DNA of 16,376 bases from Brumimicrobium sp964346075 (GTDB lineage Bacteria > Bacteroidota > Bacteroidia > Flavobacteriales_D > Crocinitomicaceae), in contig CAYFTH010000072.1 in the NCBI GenBank assembly GCA_964346075.1, forward strand, positions 1 to 16,376, given 5' to 3'. This document shows, one piece after another, positions 8,025 to 15,449 of the stretch; within the stretch, counting starts at the first letter, position 1; the number at the start of each line of letters is the position of its first letter. The notes beneath the pieces were generated by a model that was given only the letters and a program-made list of their open reading frames with translations, had not been told where the DNA came from and did not search any database. A program made the translations under genes and the position numbers.

Positions 8025-8029
8025 GTGTG

Positions 8030-8063
8030 CAAATGTATAAAGTTTTTATCGATAATAATTCAA
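8030..8063 (-). promoter_or_regulatory. Probable Bacteroidota promoter for pyrE, inside the Nudix gene
   Basis: On the minus strand TACATTTG (8037-8030) fits TAnnTTTG exactly. A TTG at 8063-8061 lies 23 nt upstream, the far end of the accepted spacing, so the -33 part is weak. The predicted transcription start is about 8023-8026, at the ATG itself (8024). The Nudix start codon (8033-8035) is embedded in this element. Confidence 0.55.
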
Positions 8064-8662
8064 TCCAATTCAAAAAGCGTGCAAAACGCACGTCGAACAT
8101 ACCACCACAATTTACGCCGAGACTCGATTCCGATCAATTTACGGCCTTCCAACATCATTTAAACTCTATTGAGGATGATGTTTCTTTTATAGCAGACAAC
8201 ATCGATCCAGAGCAATTGATCCAGGAGTATTTTTGCGAATTCAACTATATTGAAGCTGCAGGTGGACTCATTTATAATCCCCTGCTCCAAAAACATTTAT
8301 TCATAAAAAGATGGGGACGATGGGATATCCCCAAAGGTAAAATTGAGCAAAACGAATCACCAAAAGTTGCCGCCATTCGAGAAATCCAGGAAGAATGTGC
8401 ACTCGATCAAGTCCTTATTATCGACGATCTCATTAATACTTATCACGTCTACAATGCTTATGGTGACTACTGGCTTAAGAAGACGCATTGGTTCATCGGA
8501 ATAACGCAAGAACAAAATGTTGCTCCTCAACTCGATGAAGATATTCAAAGCGCAGAGTGGCTATCGGACAATGATATTCCTAAGGTCGTTGAATCTACTT
8601 ATCGCTCCAATCGTGAAGTGATTGAAGAATACATGTCTAAGTTGCAGACTATAAAAACGTAA
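8033..8662 (+). CDS. Nudix hydrolase
   Basis: The 209-residue protein carries a Nudix box at residues 102-124 (G102, E108, R116-E117, E120-E121), which coordinates the metal for hydrolysis of a nucleoside diphosphate linked to another group. The pattern GX5EX7REUXEEXGU is intact except that Ala123 stands where Gly is usual. It is preceded by WDIPKGK, typical of the family. The first 70 or so residues are outside the Nudix fold and I do not recognise them. I chose ATG 8033; a GTG at 8027 is also in frame, but it would add only two residues. It diverges from pyrE and converges on the OmpA-domain gene. A nucleotide-related substrate is likely; the exact one cannot be told. Confidence 0.9.
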   Translation: MYKVFIDNNSIQFKKRAKRTSNIPPQFTPRLDSDQFTAFQHHLNSIEDDVSFIADNIDPEQLIQEYFCEFNYIEAAGGLIYNPLLQKHLFIKRWGRWDIPKGKIEQNESPKVAAIREIQEECALDQVLIIDDLINTYHVYNAYGDYWLKKTHWFIGITQEQNVAPQLDEDIQSAEWLSDNDIPKVVESTYRSNREVIEEYMSKLQTIKT

Positions 8663-8758
8663 AATGACTGATGCTGCTATGTGTAGTCGCCATTCGGGCG
8701 AAGTGCGTTGTTAACGATAGTATGACGCAATTATTAATTGTAAATAGATCACTTTTCA

Positions 8759-9625
8759 TTAGATAAACTCAAAATCAACGCGTCTATTTTTCTGTTTCCC
8801 TGTCTCTGTTTTATTCGTTTCGATCGGTTGCTTTTCTCCTTTGAAGTCAATTTCTAATTTTTCAGGATCTACACCTTTTTGTTCAAAATAATCTTTTATA
8901 GCTTGAGCTCTGCGCTCTGAAAGACCAACATTGTACTCATCTGTACCCACAGCATCAGTATGACCTATAACTTTAACACGTAAATCGTGAATTCCTCCCA
9001 ATATACGAGCGAGACGATCCAGAAACTCATAATGCTCTTCGCGTATTTCGGAGCGATCATGATCGAAATAGATGGGTTCAAATTCAAAACTCTCTTGTTC
9101 TTCCTTGAGAATCTCAGGAGCAGGATACCCTTTTTGATAATCTTTTATAAATTGCTTCTTCCACCGGTGTGTTCCATTCCTCTTTTTACTTGTGTTAAAA
9201 GTGTCATCCGTCCTAAACAGAACGATTTTTCCTAAGGTATTTCGGCAATCACTACTTTTAAAAGTGCCTTTTAAATATCCTGTTGAGTCGATATACCGCA
9301 AATTATAATCCAGTTTACAAGTTGGTGCATTTCGATCGTTACTCGAATTCCTGACATAATCCTCTGTTAATTTAATGGCGTCGGCCTCACCGTTTTTTCC
9401 CTCAAAAGATTTTACCGCCATTATCTCTTGGTCGAGCAACTCAATACGCGTTCTTCCCTTCCACTTGCCATCATTTTTATCCAGTTTTAAATAGAATACA
9501 TCTGACTTATCAACAGTCTGATTCGCCTGTTGAATAAAACCTTTCCAGTTTCCAATTAAACTTTGCTGGTTCCAACTCATCAGCGCCCAACATACAAATA
9601 GCAATATCAGCAGCGATCGAATCAT
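8759..9625 (-). CDS. Exported protein with N-terminal beta-rich domain and C-terminal OmpA domain
   Basis: A 288-residue protein starting with a signal peptide (RSLLILLFVCWALM). Residues about 23-140 begin with LIGNWKG and look like a lipocalin-like beta-barrel domain, though this is only a resemblance. Residues about 180-288 are an OmpA C-terminal domain: YFDHDRSEI, then GHTDAVGTDEYN (221-232), LSERRAQAI (235-243) and KNRRVDF (279-285). This domain normally binds diaminopimelate of peptidoglycan through an Asp and an Arg. The Arg is present (NRRV), but at the usual Asp position, in the PIxxNKT segment, there is Thr270. Binding may therefore be weaker or use another residue. There is no transmembrane beta-barrel of the classic OmpA type. 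Location is probably the periplasm, with the protein lying between outer membrane and cell wall. It diverges from the GT9 gene. Confidence 0.88.
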   Translation of the reverse strand: MIRSLLILLFVCWALMSWNQQSLIGNWKGFIQQANQTVDKSDVFYLKLDKNDGKWKGRTRIELLDQEIMAVKSFEGKNGEADAIKLTEDYVRNSSNDRNAPTCKLDYNLRYIDSTGYLKGTFKSSDCRNTLGKIVLFRTDDTFNTSKKRNGTHRWKKQFIKDYQKGYPAPEILKEEQESFEFEPIYFDHDRSEIREEHYEFLDRLARILGGIHDLRVKVIGHTDAVGTDEYNVGLSERRAQAIKDYFEQKGVDPEKLEIDFKGEKQPIETNKTETGKQKNRRVDFEFI

Positions 9626-9698
9626 AATATTGAGTTATTCGTAAGAAATCAAAAAATGTTCCAAAATAGAAGGACTAATTTTTTCGTTTGTGGAATGT

Positions 9699-9706
9699 TA
9701 TATTTG
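9699..9706 (+). promoter_or_regulatory. Probable -7 promoter element for the GT9 gene
   Basis: TATATTTG matches TAnnTTTG exactly and ends 4 nt before the GTG at 9711, so transcription would start at or beside the start codon. No TTG is found 17-23 nt upstream, so only half of the promoter is recognisable. Confidence 0.5.
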
Positions 9707-9710
9707 CAAT

Positions 9711-10697
9711 GTGAAAAGATATCTCGTCATTCAAACGGCTTTTATTGGTGATGTTATTTTGTGCACACCTGTGATCACAGAGTTAAAACGACTCTATCCA
9801 GATGCGCATATAGATATGGTGGTCAGAAAAGGGAATGAATCTCTGGTTGCCAATCACCCCGATATCTCTCAATTATTTGTTTGGAACAAAAAAAAAGGTA
9901 AATACAAATCACTGTTACAAACAATACGTGCCATTCGAAACTATAAATATGAAGAAGTTATCAATTTACAACGCTACGCAAGTGCCGGGCTTATCTGTCG
10001 TTTCACAAAGGCTAAACATAAAGTCGGTTTTGAAAAAAACAGCTTTCCATTCATTTATTCCAGACGAGTTCCCCATCAAATTGGCGACGGTACCCACGAA
10101 GTAGAACGTAACCTTTCAACCATTGCTCACCACAAAGGTGCACGCGCTAAGGTTCGACCTCAGATTTGTCCGAAGGAGGAGGATAAACGCACGGTTGAAA
10201 CCTACAAAACGAATCGTTATTACTGTATCGCACCAGCTTCTGTCTGGTACACCAAGCAGTTACCCATAGAGAAATGGATTGAACTTTGTCAGTACCTTTG
10301 CAAAAAAGGAATTGTTTATATTGTTGGAGGACCAGCTGATCAAAATCTAGGTGAGCAATTGCAAAATGCTGTCAACCATCAAAACCTTCACAACCTCTGC
10401 GGTGAACTGACGCTTTTGGAAAGTGCTGCACTCATGAAAGATGCCGTCATGAATTACGTGAATGATTCGGGGCCTATGCACTTAGCTTCTGCTGTCAATG
10501 CTCCCACACGCGCATTCTTTTGCTCCACCATTCCAGAATTTGGATTTGGTCCCTTAGCTGAGGATGCTAAAATCATTGAAACAGCGCAAGAATTACCTTG
10601 TCGTCCTTGTGGATTACATGGGTACAAAGCATGTCCGAAAGGTCACTTTAAATGTGGGACTACCATAAATATAAAATCAATCGCCGTTGACCAATAG
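9711..10697 (+). CDS. Glycosyltransferase family 9 (heptosyltransferase-like)
   Basis: The 328-residue product has the GT9 fold features: an N-terminal acceptor domain starting KRYLVIQTAFIGDVILCTP, then in the C-terminal half APASVWYTKQLPIEKW, VGGPADQ, LCGELTLLESAALM and NDSGPMHLASA, the region that binds the nucleotide-sugar. Near the end are the family's clustered cysteines (PCRPCGLHGYKACP, then HFKC). Family members add heptose or related sugars to lipopolysaccharide core on the cytoplasmic side of the inner membrane. In Bacteroidota the donor and acceptor are often different, so 'heptosyltransferase' is a family name only. I chose GTG 9711 because homologous starts read M-K-R-Y-L and the promoter element lies immediately upstream. 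A longer frame from GTG 9690 would include that element. A run of nine A (9888-9896) falls in the coding sequence. Confidence 0.92.
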   Translation: MKRYLVIQTAFIGDVILCTPVITELKRLYPDAHIDMVVRKGNESLVANHPDISQLFVWNKKKGKYKSLLQTIRAIRNYKYEEVINLQRYASAGLICRFTKAKHKVGFEKNSFPFIYSRRVPHQIGDGTHEVERNLSTIAHHKGARAKVRPQICPKEEDKRTVETYKTNRYYCIAPASVWYTKQLPIEKWIELCQYLCKKGIVYIVGGPADQNLGEQLQNAVNHQNLHNLCGELTLLESAALMKDAVMNYVNDSGPMHLASAVNAPTRAFFCSTIPEFGFGPLAEDAKIIETAQELPCRPCGLHGYKACPKGHFKCGTTINIKSIAVDQ

Positions 10698-10889
10698 GCT
10701 TAGTTTTCTTCTCTTTACTGCCCATGCATATACATGGAATCACTACTGTCCTATAAAAATTTAGAACTCTCATTTCATTCGAGGTGACGCTAGTTAAACA
10801 GGGGGGCGTGGTAGTGTGATGTATAACACCATTCTTTTGTAGACGTTAATCGCAATACAAACCTATCACCAAGAGATACTGAATGAACC
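10698..10889. other. Short intergenic stretch after the GT9 gene, nothing recognised
   Basis: No open frame, promoter or hairpin worth naming was found up to the terminator at 10892. A six-G run lies near 10801-10806. Confidence 0.5.
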
Positions 10890-10891
10890 AA

Positions 10892-10924
10892 AAAAAGGGC
10901 CGTTTTCTAAAAACAGCCCTTTTT
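10892..10924. terminator. Bidirectional intrinsic terminator between GT9 and subtilase genes
   Basis: AAAAAGGGC (10892-10900) pairs with GCCCTTTTT (10916-10924), with a second inner TTTT/AAAA pairing. Plus-strand transcripts meet five T, minus-strand transcripts seven T. It lies 26 nt beyond the subtilase stop and about 195 nt beyond the GT9 stop, so it serves both converging genes. Confidence 0.92.
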
Positions 10925-10949
10925 CAAAAATTTATATTATAGTATTCTA

Positions 10950-13900
10950 TTAATTCAGTGTCACTTTATGTGTTATCATTTGATCATCTGTTCTGAAAAT
11001 CAATGTGTACACACCAGTTTCAAAGGCAGAGAGATCAATCATGTTTGAATCTTCTGCATTGAGTGACTTTACGTTCACAACTTGACGTCCAAGCGCATCA
11101 ATCACACTTACCTTTACCTCTTGATCAAAACCTGAGAATGAAATATTCACTATACCATTTGTCGGGTTTGGATATACCTGGAGGACATCAGGCAATGATT
11201 GTGTTGAAACACTTGTTGTGTCCAGTTCGAAATTACCCTGACCACTCGTACTGCAACCGTCTTCATTGGTTACCGTCACAGTGTACTGACCACTTTGAGT
11301 CATTGTTATGGAGTTGCCAGTTCCCACGCTCGAACCATTGAGGAACCATTCTGCCGATTCCCCCGGCTGCAAGCTGACAGAAAGAACGTTTCCAGACTGT
11401 GTAATTGCCGGAACCGCTGGCGCACTCAAAACGTTAATCGTAATCGTTTCTGAATCCACACCACAAGCATTAGAACCTTCAACGGTGTAAGTAGTTGTAG
11501 ATCCAGGAGTAGCAACAACATTTGCACCAGTTACAGCGTTGAGTCCTGTACCCGGTGTCCAGGAATAGCTGTTCCCTCCAGCCCCTGTCAGGACGGTTGA
11601 ATCACCGCGACAAATGGTCATATTCGAAGCCGAAACGGATACGATCGGAGCCTCCTCCACAGTTATTGCAATACTAGACGTATTTGTACATCCAGTTGCA
11701 GATTCACCCGTCACATTATAAACGGTACTCGTCGTAGGTGAAACAGTATGCGAAGCACCAGCTCCCAAACCGTTATCCCACGTGTACGTATTTGCACCAT
11801 TCGCATTTAACGTAACTGATTGTCCTGGACAAATCGTCGTCTGCGTAGCTGAGGCATTAACTGTAGGTGCCGATTCAACAGTGATTGTAACCGATTCGGT
11901 ATCATTGCAACCAGCTCCGTTCGAACCAGTAACTTGATACGTCGTAGTCGCTTGCGGAGAAACGGTTTTTGACGAACCTGAACCCAAACCATTGTCCCAA
12001 CTGTAACTGTTTGCACCACTTGCAGCCAGCTGAACAGACTGCCCTTCGCATATCGTTGTATTCGGAGCATTTATTGTAACAGTAGGCTGTGTATTTACAG
12101 TAATTTCATTGGTGAAAGTTGTCGTTTCAGTACCATTATTATTCGTTACTTCAAGAATCACATCATAAGTACCTGCCGTGTTATACGTTACCGACGGGTT
12201 CTGAACGGTTGATGAACCAGGTGTTCCTCCGGGGAACGTCCAGTTCCAACTTGTAATGTTAGCCGTAGACTGATCCGTAAAGTTCACCGTACCACCCTCA
12301 CAAACAGTCGTATTATCTGCATTAAAGCCAGGTACAGGTGGGTCACCAGAAGTAACCCCGTCAATATTGATGTTATCGACATACAAGTTATTTCCAACTG
12401 TCCCGGCATTGAAAGCTTCAAACTTGATTAGCACTTCCTGACCGGCATAAGCATCTAAGTTAACCGTAAAACACGATGCACCAACACCACCTGAAAAACA
12501 CCAATCATCTGCCACTGCTGGAGTAAAATCACTTGCGTCAGTTGTCTGCGTTGCAAAAGAACCAGAACCATCTTCGGCTTGGGCGAACTCACGATTCCAG
12601 GACGCTCCACAGTCTGTTGACACATAAACGATTAAAGAATCCGCCGCATTTTGATTTTCACGTCTGTAAGCATGATCAAATGTTAGATCAACACTTGTAT
12701 ACCCTCCGAAATTAAGTTTTGGAGAAATCATACCATCTCGACGAGCTGTTTGCTGATAGTTAAAGAAATCCAGTTTTGCTGCTTGAGAACCTGGTGTGAT
12801 TCCCCCTACAGTAAATAGTTCCCAGGTTATGAGATCATCAGGATTATCAATTGTCCAGAGGCCGCTGCTGAAAACATTCGTTTCAAAATCTTCTGTAAAT
12901 GGTAAAGCATATGCAGAAGTTTTTACACTATAATCTTTAGACATTTCATCATTCGAAGGAGTATCATCTGATTGTCCGTTAGGATTTGAAGTATAAGCCG
13001 TCAAAGTTACATTTCCGGTACCGGCACCAATTGAAGGTAAAGTCACAACATCAGTCTGATTAGGACTCAGATTACCGGTCCAGGCAAACGTTTGTGTACC
13101 TCCAGTGGTTTGATAATTAATGGTAGCAGATGTTAGTGGATCATTTCCGAAATTTCGAATCACTACCTCTGGGGTAATTGTCGATGTACAAACAACGTTA
13201 CTGGGATTATTAATTACAGAAATACCAGCATCATTGAAATTATTGGGCTGTGAAATACAAAATTGGTGTTGAGCACTCGAACCAAAGTCGGCATTCGTCG
13301 CCGTCATATCAAACAGAATGTTTCCATTTGCGTCAGTCATTTGATAATCACCATCAACAGAACAATTATTCCATTGAGAACCATTCATCCCGTCACCATA
13401 ATCGTCCATGATAGTAAACGTATAACAACCAGCACCCAGGCAAAATGATTCTACAACCGTTTGTATTCCTGAACCGTCTTGGTAACCTCCGCCTGATTGA
13501 ACGACTGCATTTCCATTGTTGTCATCAGTCACCTCCCAGGTAATTTCTGAGGCATAACAGTCGAGATCCAACTGTAAGTCCACAATCTGACCATTTCCAT
13601 TAAGTGAGAACGTTTCAGTCAACAGGTCATTAGCTGGATTTTGATCCGCCACACCATTAGGATTTGATGTTTCAGCTTCAAAAGTATAATTACCGTTAGT
13701 ACCTGATTGTGAAGGCAACACCACATTTTCTGTAGCACTTGAAGCTAAACTCCCCGTCCATGAAAATGTTTGGGGTGAACCATTCCAGTCATATGTTATC
13801 GTTACACTGGTCAGTGTCGCACTCCCATAGTTTCTCAACACTACTTCTGGTGTGAAGCCATTCGAACACAAAGCACCAACGGGCTCGATAATATCTACGA

Positions 13901-15167
13901 TAGCTGCGTCATTCTGGGCAGAAAACGAACTTGCACAATTCATCGCTGCATTTGCATTAATACGACCAGCTCCTAACTCGCCCACGTAATTCGGGTTTTG
14001 AGCATCAATATTATCGGCACTTGAATAAAGACAATTTAACAAATCTGTTTGTGTTGCATTTGGCGCATGTGATTTCATTAAACCAACTAATCCAGCGACT
14101 AAAGGCGAAGCCATTGATGTTCCTGATTTTGGGCCATACCCCGACCCTTCAATAGTGCTAAGTATATTCGATCCTGGAGCAGCTATATCGATCCACGTCC
14201 CGTAATTAGAGAAAGATGATTTTCCATCAGTATCATTCGTTGAGGCTACAGAAACAACGTTATTGTATCCCGCTGGATAAAACTGTGTTGAAACATCATC
14301 ATTACCCGCAGCTGAAATTAAAATAGATCCGGCATTCCATGCATTCGTGCATACGTTTTGACCGTAATTAGACGATCCACCGCCTCCCCAGGACATATTA
14401 ATGACATCAGCACCATTATTCGCGGCATAAACTATACCGTCATAACCACTGGTTAAAGATCCAGTACAATCACCAATTTTTATCGGCAAAACACTTACAT
14501 CATAACCGATGGAAGCGATACCTGTATTGTTATTAGTCTCTGCACCCACAATACCTGAGACATGCGTACCGTGTGAACCATTATTCGAACCGCAAGGCCT
14601 TGGATCATTATCCTGGTCGACGGCATCATAACCTCCAACCATCTTGTTGGTAAGATCTGGATGATCTACATCAATTGCATTGTCCGTGACAGCAACAACA
14701 ATGTTGGGATCACCTGTGTTGAAATCCCAGGCTTGTTCTGCTGCAATTTGAAATAGCGCCCATTGATTCGTTTGATCAAAAGAAGGATCGTCTGGTGTCA
14801 ATGTCGTATAATGCAACTCTTTGAGCTCCGCATATTCTATCGCGTCATGACTTTTGAGTTTACTGATGACATCGTTCACCTTATACATGTCCTCAAGACG
14901 AATTTGATACGTACGATTCAATTTACGATCATCTAAGTGTGGATGTAAATGACGTACTTCTTCAATTTCAAATTCACTCAAGTACTGAGCAAACAAGTCG
15001 TGATTTTCAAAATCAACTTGCTTTTCATGAGACAGGATACGTTTTTCATTTTGCTTCAATTGAAAAACAACCAATCCGTCTTGATAGTATTTGTAAAGCG
15101 TTTGTGAAAAGACATTCGCACTTATAAAAAGACCGAATATCACAAAGGATAATAACTTTAGTTTCAT
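10950..15167 (-). CDS. T9SS-secreted subtilisin-like serine protease (peptidase family S8), multidomain
   Basis: The 1405-residue protein has a signal peptide (1-21), a propeptide-like region (about 22-125) and an S8 domain (about 130-412). The catalytic residues are visible: Asp162 in VAVTDNAID, His199 in GSHGTHVSG, Ser351 in SGTSMASP, with oxyanion Asn289 in ISAAGND. The usual D-S/T-G after the Asp is D-N-A here. Next come a CARDB-like domain (418-520), a beta domain with DDYGDGMN (about 527-640), a second CARDB-like domain (645-748), a choice-of-anchor J/MAM-like domain (about 757-936), a PKD domain (about 945-1026, WNWTFPGG), three tandem Ig-like units (1029-1250), one more Ig-like unit (to about 1315) and a type A T9SS sorting domain (about 1328-1405, VYPNPTNG). 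Expected role: cell-surface or extracellular protein degradation, with the sorting domain removed during export. ATG 15167 has an A-rich upstream region and no Shine-Dalgarno sequence, as is usual in the group. It is a single gene bounded by a terminator. Confidence 0.96.
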   Translation of the reverse strand: MKLKLLSFVIFGLFISANVFSQTLYKYYQDGLVVFQLKQNEKRILSHEKQVDFENHDLFAQYLSEFEIEEVRHLHPHLDDRKLNRTYQIRLEDMYKVNDVISKLKSHDAIEYAELKELHYTTLTPDDPSFDQTNQWALFQIAAEQAWDFNTGDPNIVVAVTDNAIDVDHPDLTNKMVGGYDAVDQDNDPRPCGSNNGSHGTHVSGIVGAETNNNTGIASIGYDVSVLPIKIGDCTGSLTSGYDGIVYAANNGADVINMSWGGGGSSNYGQNVCTNAWNAGSILISAAGNDDVSTQFYPAGYNNVVSVASTNDTDGKSSFSNYGTWIDIAAPGSNILSTIEGSGYGPKSGTSMASPLVAGLVGLMKSHAPNATQTDLLNCLYSSADNIDAQNPNYVGELGAGRINANAAMNCASSFSAQNDAAIVDIIEPVGALCSNGFTPEVVLRNYGSATLTSVTITYDWNGSPQTFSWTGSLASSATENVVLPSQSGTNGNYTFEAETSNPNGVADQNPANDLLTETFSLNGNGQIVDLQLDLDCYASEITWEVTDDNNGNAVVQSGGGYQDGSGIQTVVESFCLGAGCYTFTIMDDYGDGMNGSQWNNCSVDGDYQMTDANGNILFDMTATNADFGSSAQHQFCISQPNNFNDAGISVINNPSNVVCTSTITPEVVIRNFGNDPLTSATINYQTTGGTQTFAWTGNLSPNQTDVVTLPSIGAGTGNVTLTAYTSNPNGQSDDTPSNDEMSKDYSVKTSAYALPFTEDFETNVFSSGLWTIDNPDDLITWELFTVGGITPGSQAAKLDFFNYQQTARRDGMISPKLNFGGYTSVDLTFDHAYRRENQNAADSLIVYVSTDCGASWNREFAQAEDGSGSFATQTTDASDFTPAVADDWCFSGGVGASCFTVNLDAYAGQEVLIKFEAFNAGTVGNNLYVDNINIDGVTSGDPPVPGFNADNTTVCEGGTVNFTDQSTANITSWNWTFPGGTPGSSTVQNPSVTYNTAGTYDVILEVTNNNGTETTTFTNEITVNTQPTVTINAPNTTICEGQSVQLAASGANSYSWDNGLGSGSSKTVSPQATTTYQVTGSNGAGCNDTESVTITVESAPTVNASATQTTICPGQSVTLNANGANTYTWDNGLGAGASHTVSPTTSTVYNVTGESATGCTNTSSIAITVEEAPIVSVSASNMTICRGDSTVLTGAGGNSYSWTPGTGLNAVTGANVVATPGSTTTYTVEGSNACGVDSETITINVLSAPAVPAITQSGNVLSVSLQPGESAEWFLNGSSVGTGNSITMTQSGQYTVTVTNEDGCSTSGQGNFELDTTSVSTQSLPDVLQVYPNPTNGIVNISFSGFDQEVKVSVIDALGRQVVNVKSLNAEDSNMIDLSAFETGVYTLIFRTDDQMITHKVTLN
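11418..12083 (-). repeat. Three tandem Ig-like units in the subtilase
   Basis: Units of 73, 73 and 76 residues lie at 12083-11865, 11864-11646 and 11645-11418. Each has TIC-x-G-(Q/D)S early, a Y-(S/T)-W core and a closing T-x-Y-x-V-(T/E)-G segment with a Cys. Units 1 and 2 are closest (both contain WDNGLG); unit 3 has diverged (WTPGTGLN). Each unit has two Cys, possibly a disulphide. Confidence 0.88.
12924..13916 (-). repeat. Two dispersed CARDB-like domains flanking a beta domain in the subtilase
   Basis: Residues 418-520 (13916-13608) and 645-748 (13235-12924) align along their length: DAAIVDI and DAGISVI at the start, TPEVVLRNYG and TPEVVIRNFG, QTFSWTGSL and QTFAWTGNL, TSNPNG near the end. 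The YGDGMN-containing domain lies between them. This looks like an old duplication with a domain inserted or retained between the copies. Confidence 0.8.
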
Positions 15168-15449
15168 TTTAAAAAAATTTTGGGTTTAATAGTTTAATTC
15201 ATAACACATTGAGAAACGCGCAGAACCGTCACATCTCATTGAGAAAATAAAACATAATTAAATGTGCATTTTGTGTTTTTAGCATAGCGTCACAATTTTA
15301 AGGAATTCTTAGCAAAGCGAAAAATTGATAGCCATAAAGTTTTTAAATTCTGTATGTTAAAAGACTTTTATAAACTGCTTTGCTTAAAAATTCATCCAGT
15401 AATACCACACTGCACAAACAATCTTAACGTTTTACTGTTTTGTCTTGAG
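15168..15449. other. Divergent intergenic region upstream of the subtilase and the small exported protein
   Basis: This stretch must hold promoters for both genes, but no full TTG-N17-23-TAnnTTTG match was found. The nearest on the minus strand is TATGTTTT (15256-15249), one base off, without a spaced TTG. It does hold the 10-bp direct repeat listed separately. The frame from 15354 is open but reads as non-coding leader. Confidence 0.5.
15207..15246. repeat. CATTGAGAAA direct repeat with 30-bp period, possible operator
   Basis: CATTGAGAAA occurs at 15207-15216 and 15237-15246, exactly 30 bp apart, about three helical turns. The second copy is part of an 11-bp palindrome TCTCATTGAGA (15234-15244). 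It lies 40-80 bp before the subtilase start. A regulator binding site is possible but unproven. Confidence 0.4.

Noticed and set aside
8687..8701. TCGCC-ATTCG-GGCGA hairpin between the Nudix and OmpA-domain genes as a terminator
   Set aside because: The stem is only five pairs and no T tract follows on either strand.
9690..9710. GTG start at 9690 for the GT9 gene
   Set aside because: The added residues (ECYICN) are encoded by the promoter-like sequence, and the family normally begins close to K-R-Y-L-V-I.
11807..12070. Minus-strand frame of 87 codons inside the subtilase gene
   Set aside because: An out-of-frame shadow of the Ig-like repeats, rich in Arg/Leu/Gln and without a start context.
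11418..12083. Periodic sequence taken at first for an array such as CRISPR
   Set aside because: The period of about 220 bp reflects repeated protein domains in frame; there are no identical short repeats with unique spacers.
15354..15449. N-terminal extension of the small exported protein from ATG 15354
   Set aside because: It would bury the signal peptide 32 residues inside; reads as untranslated leader.
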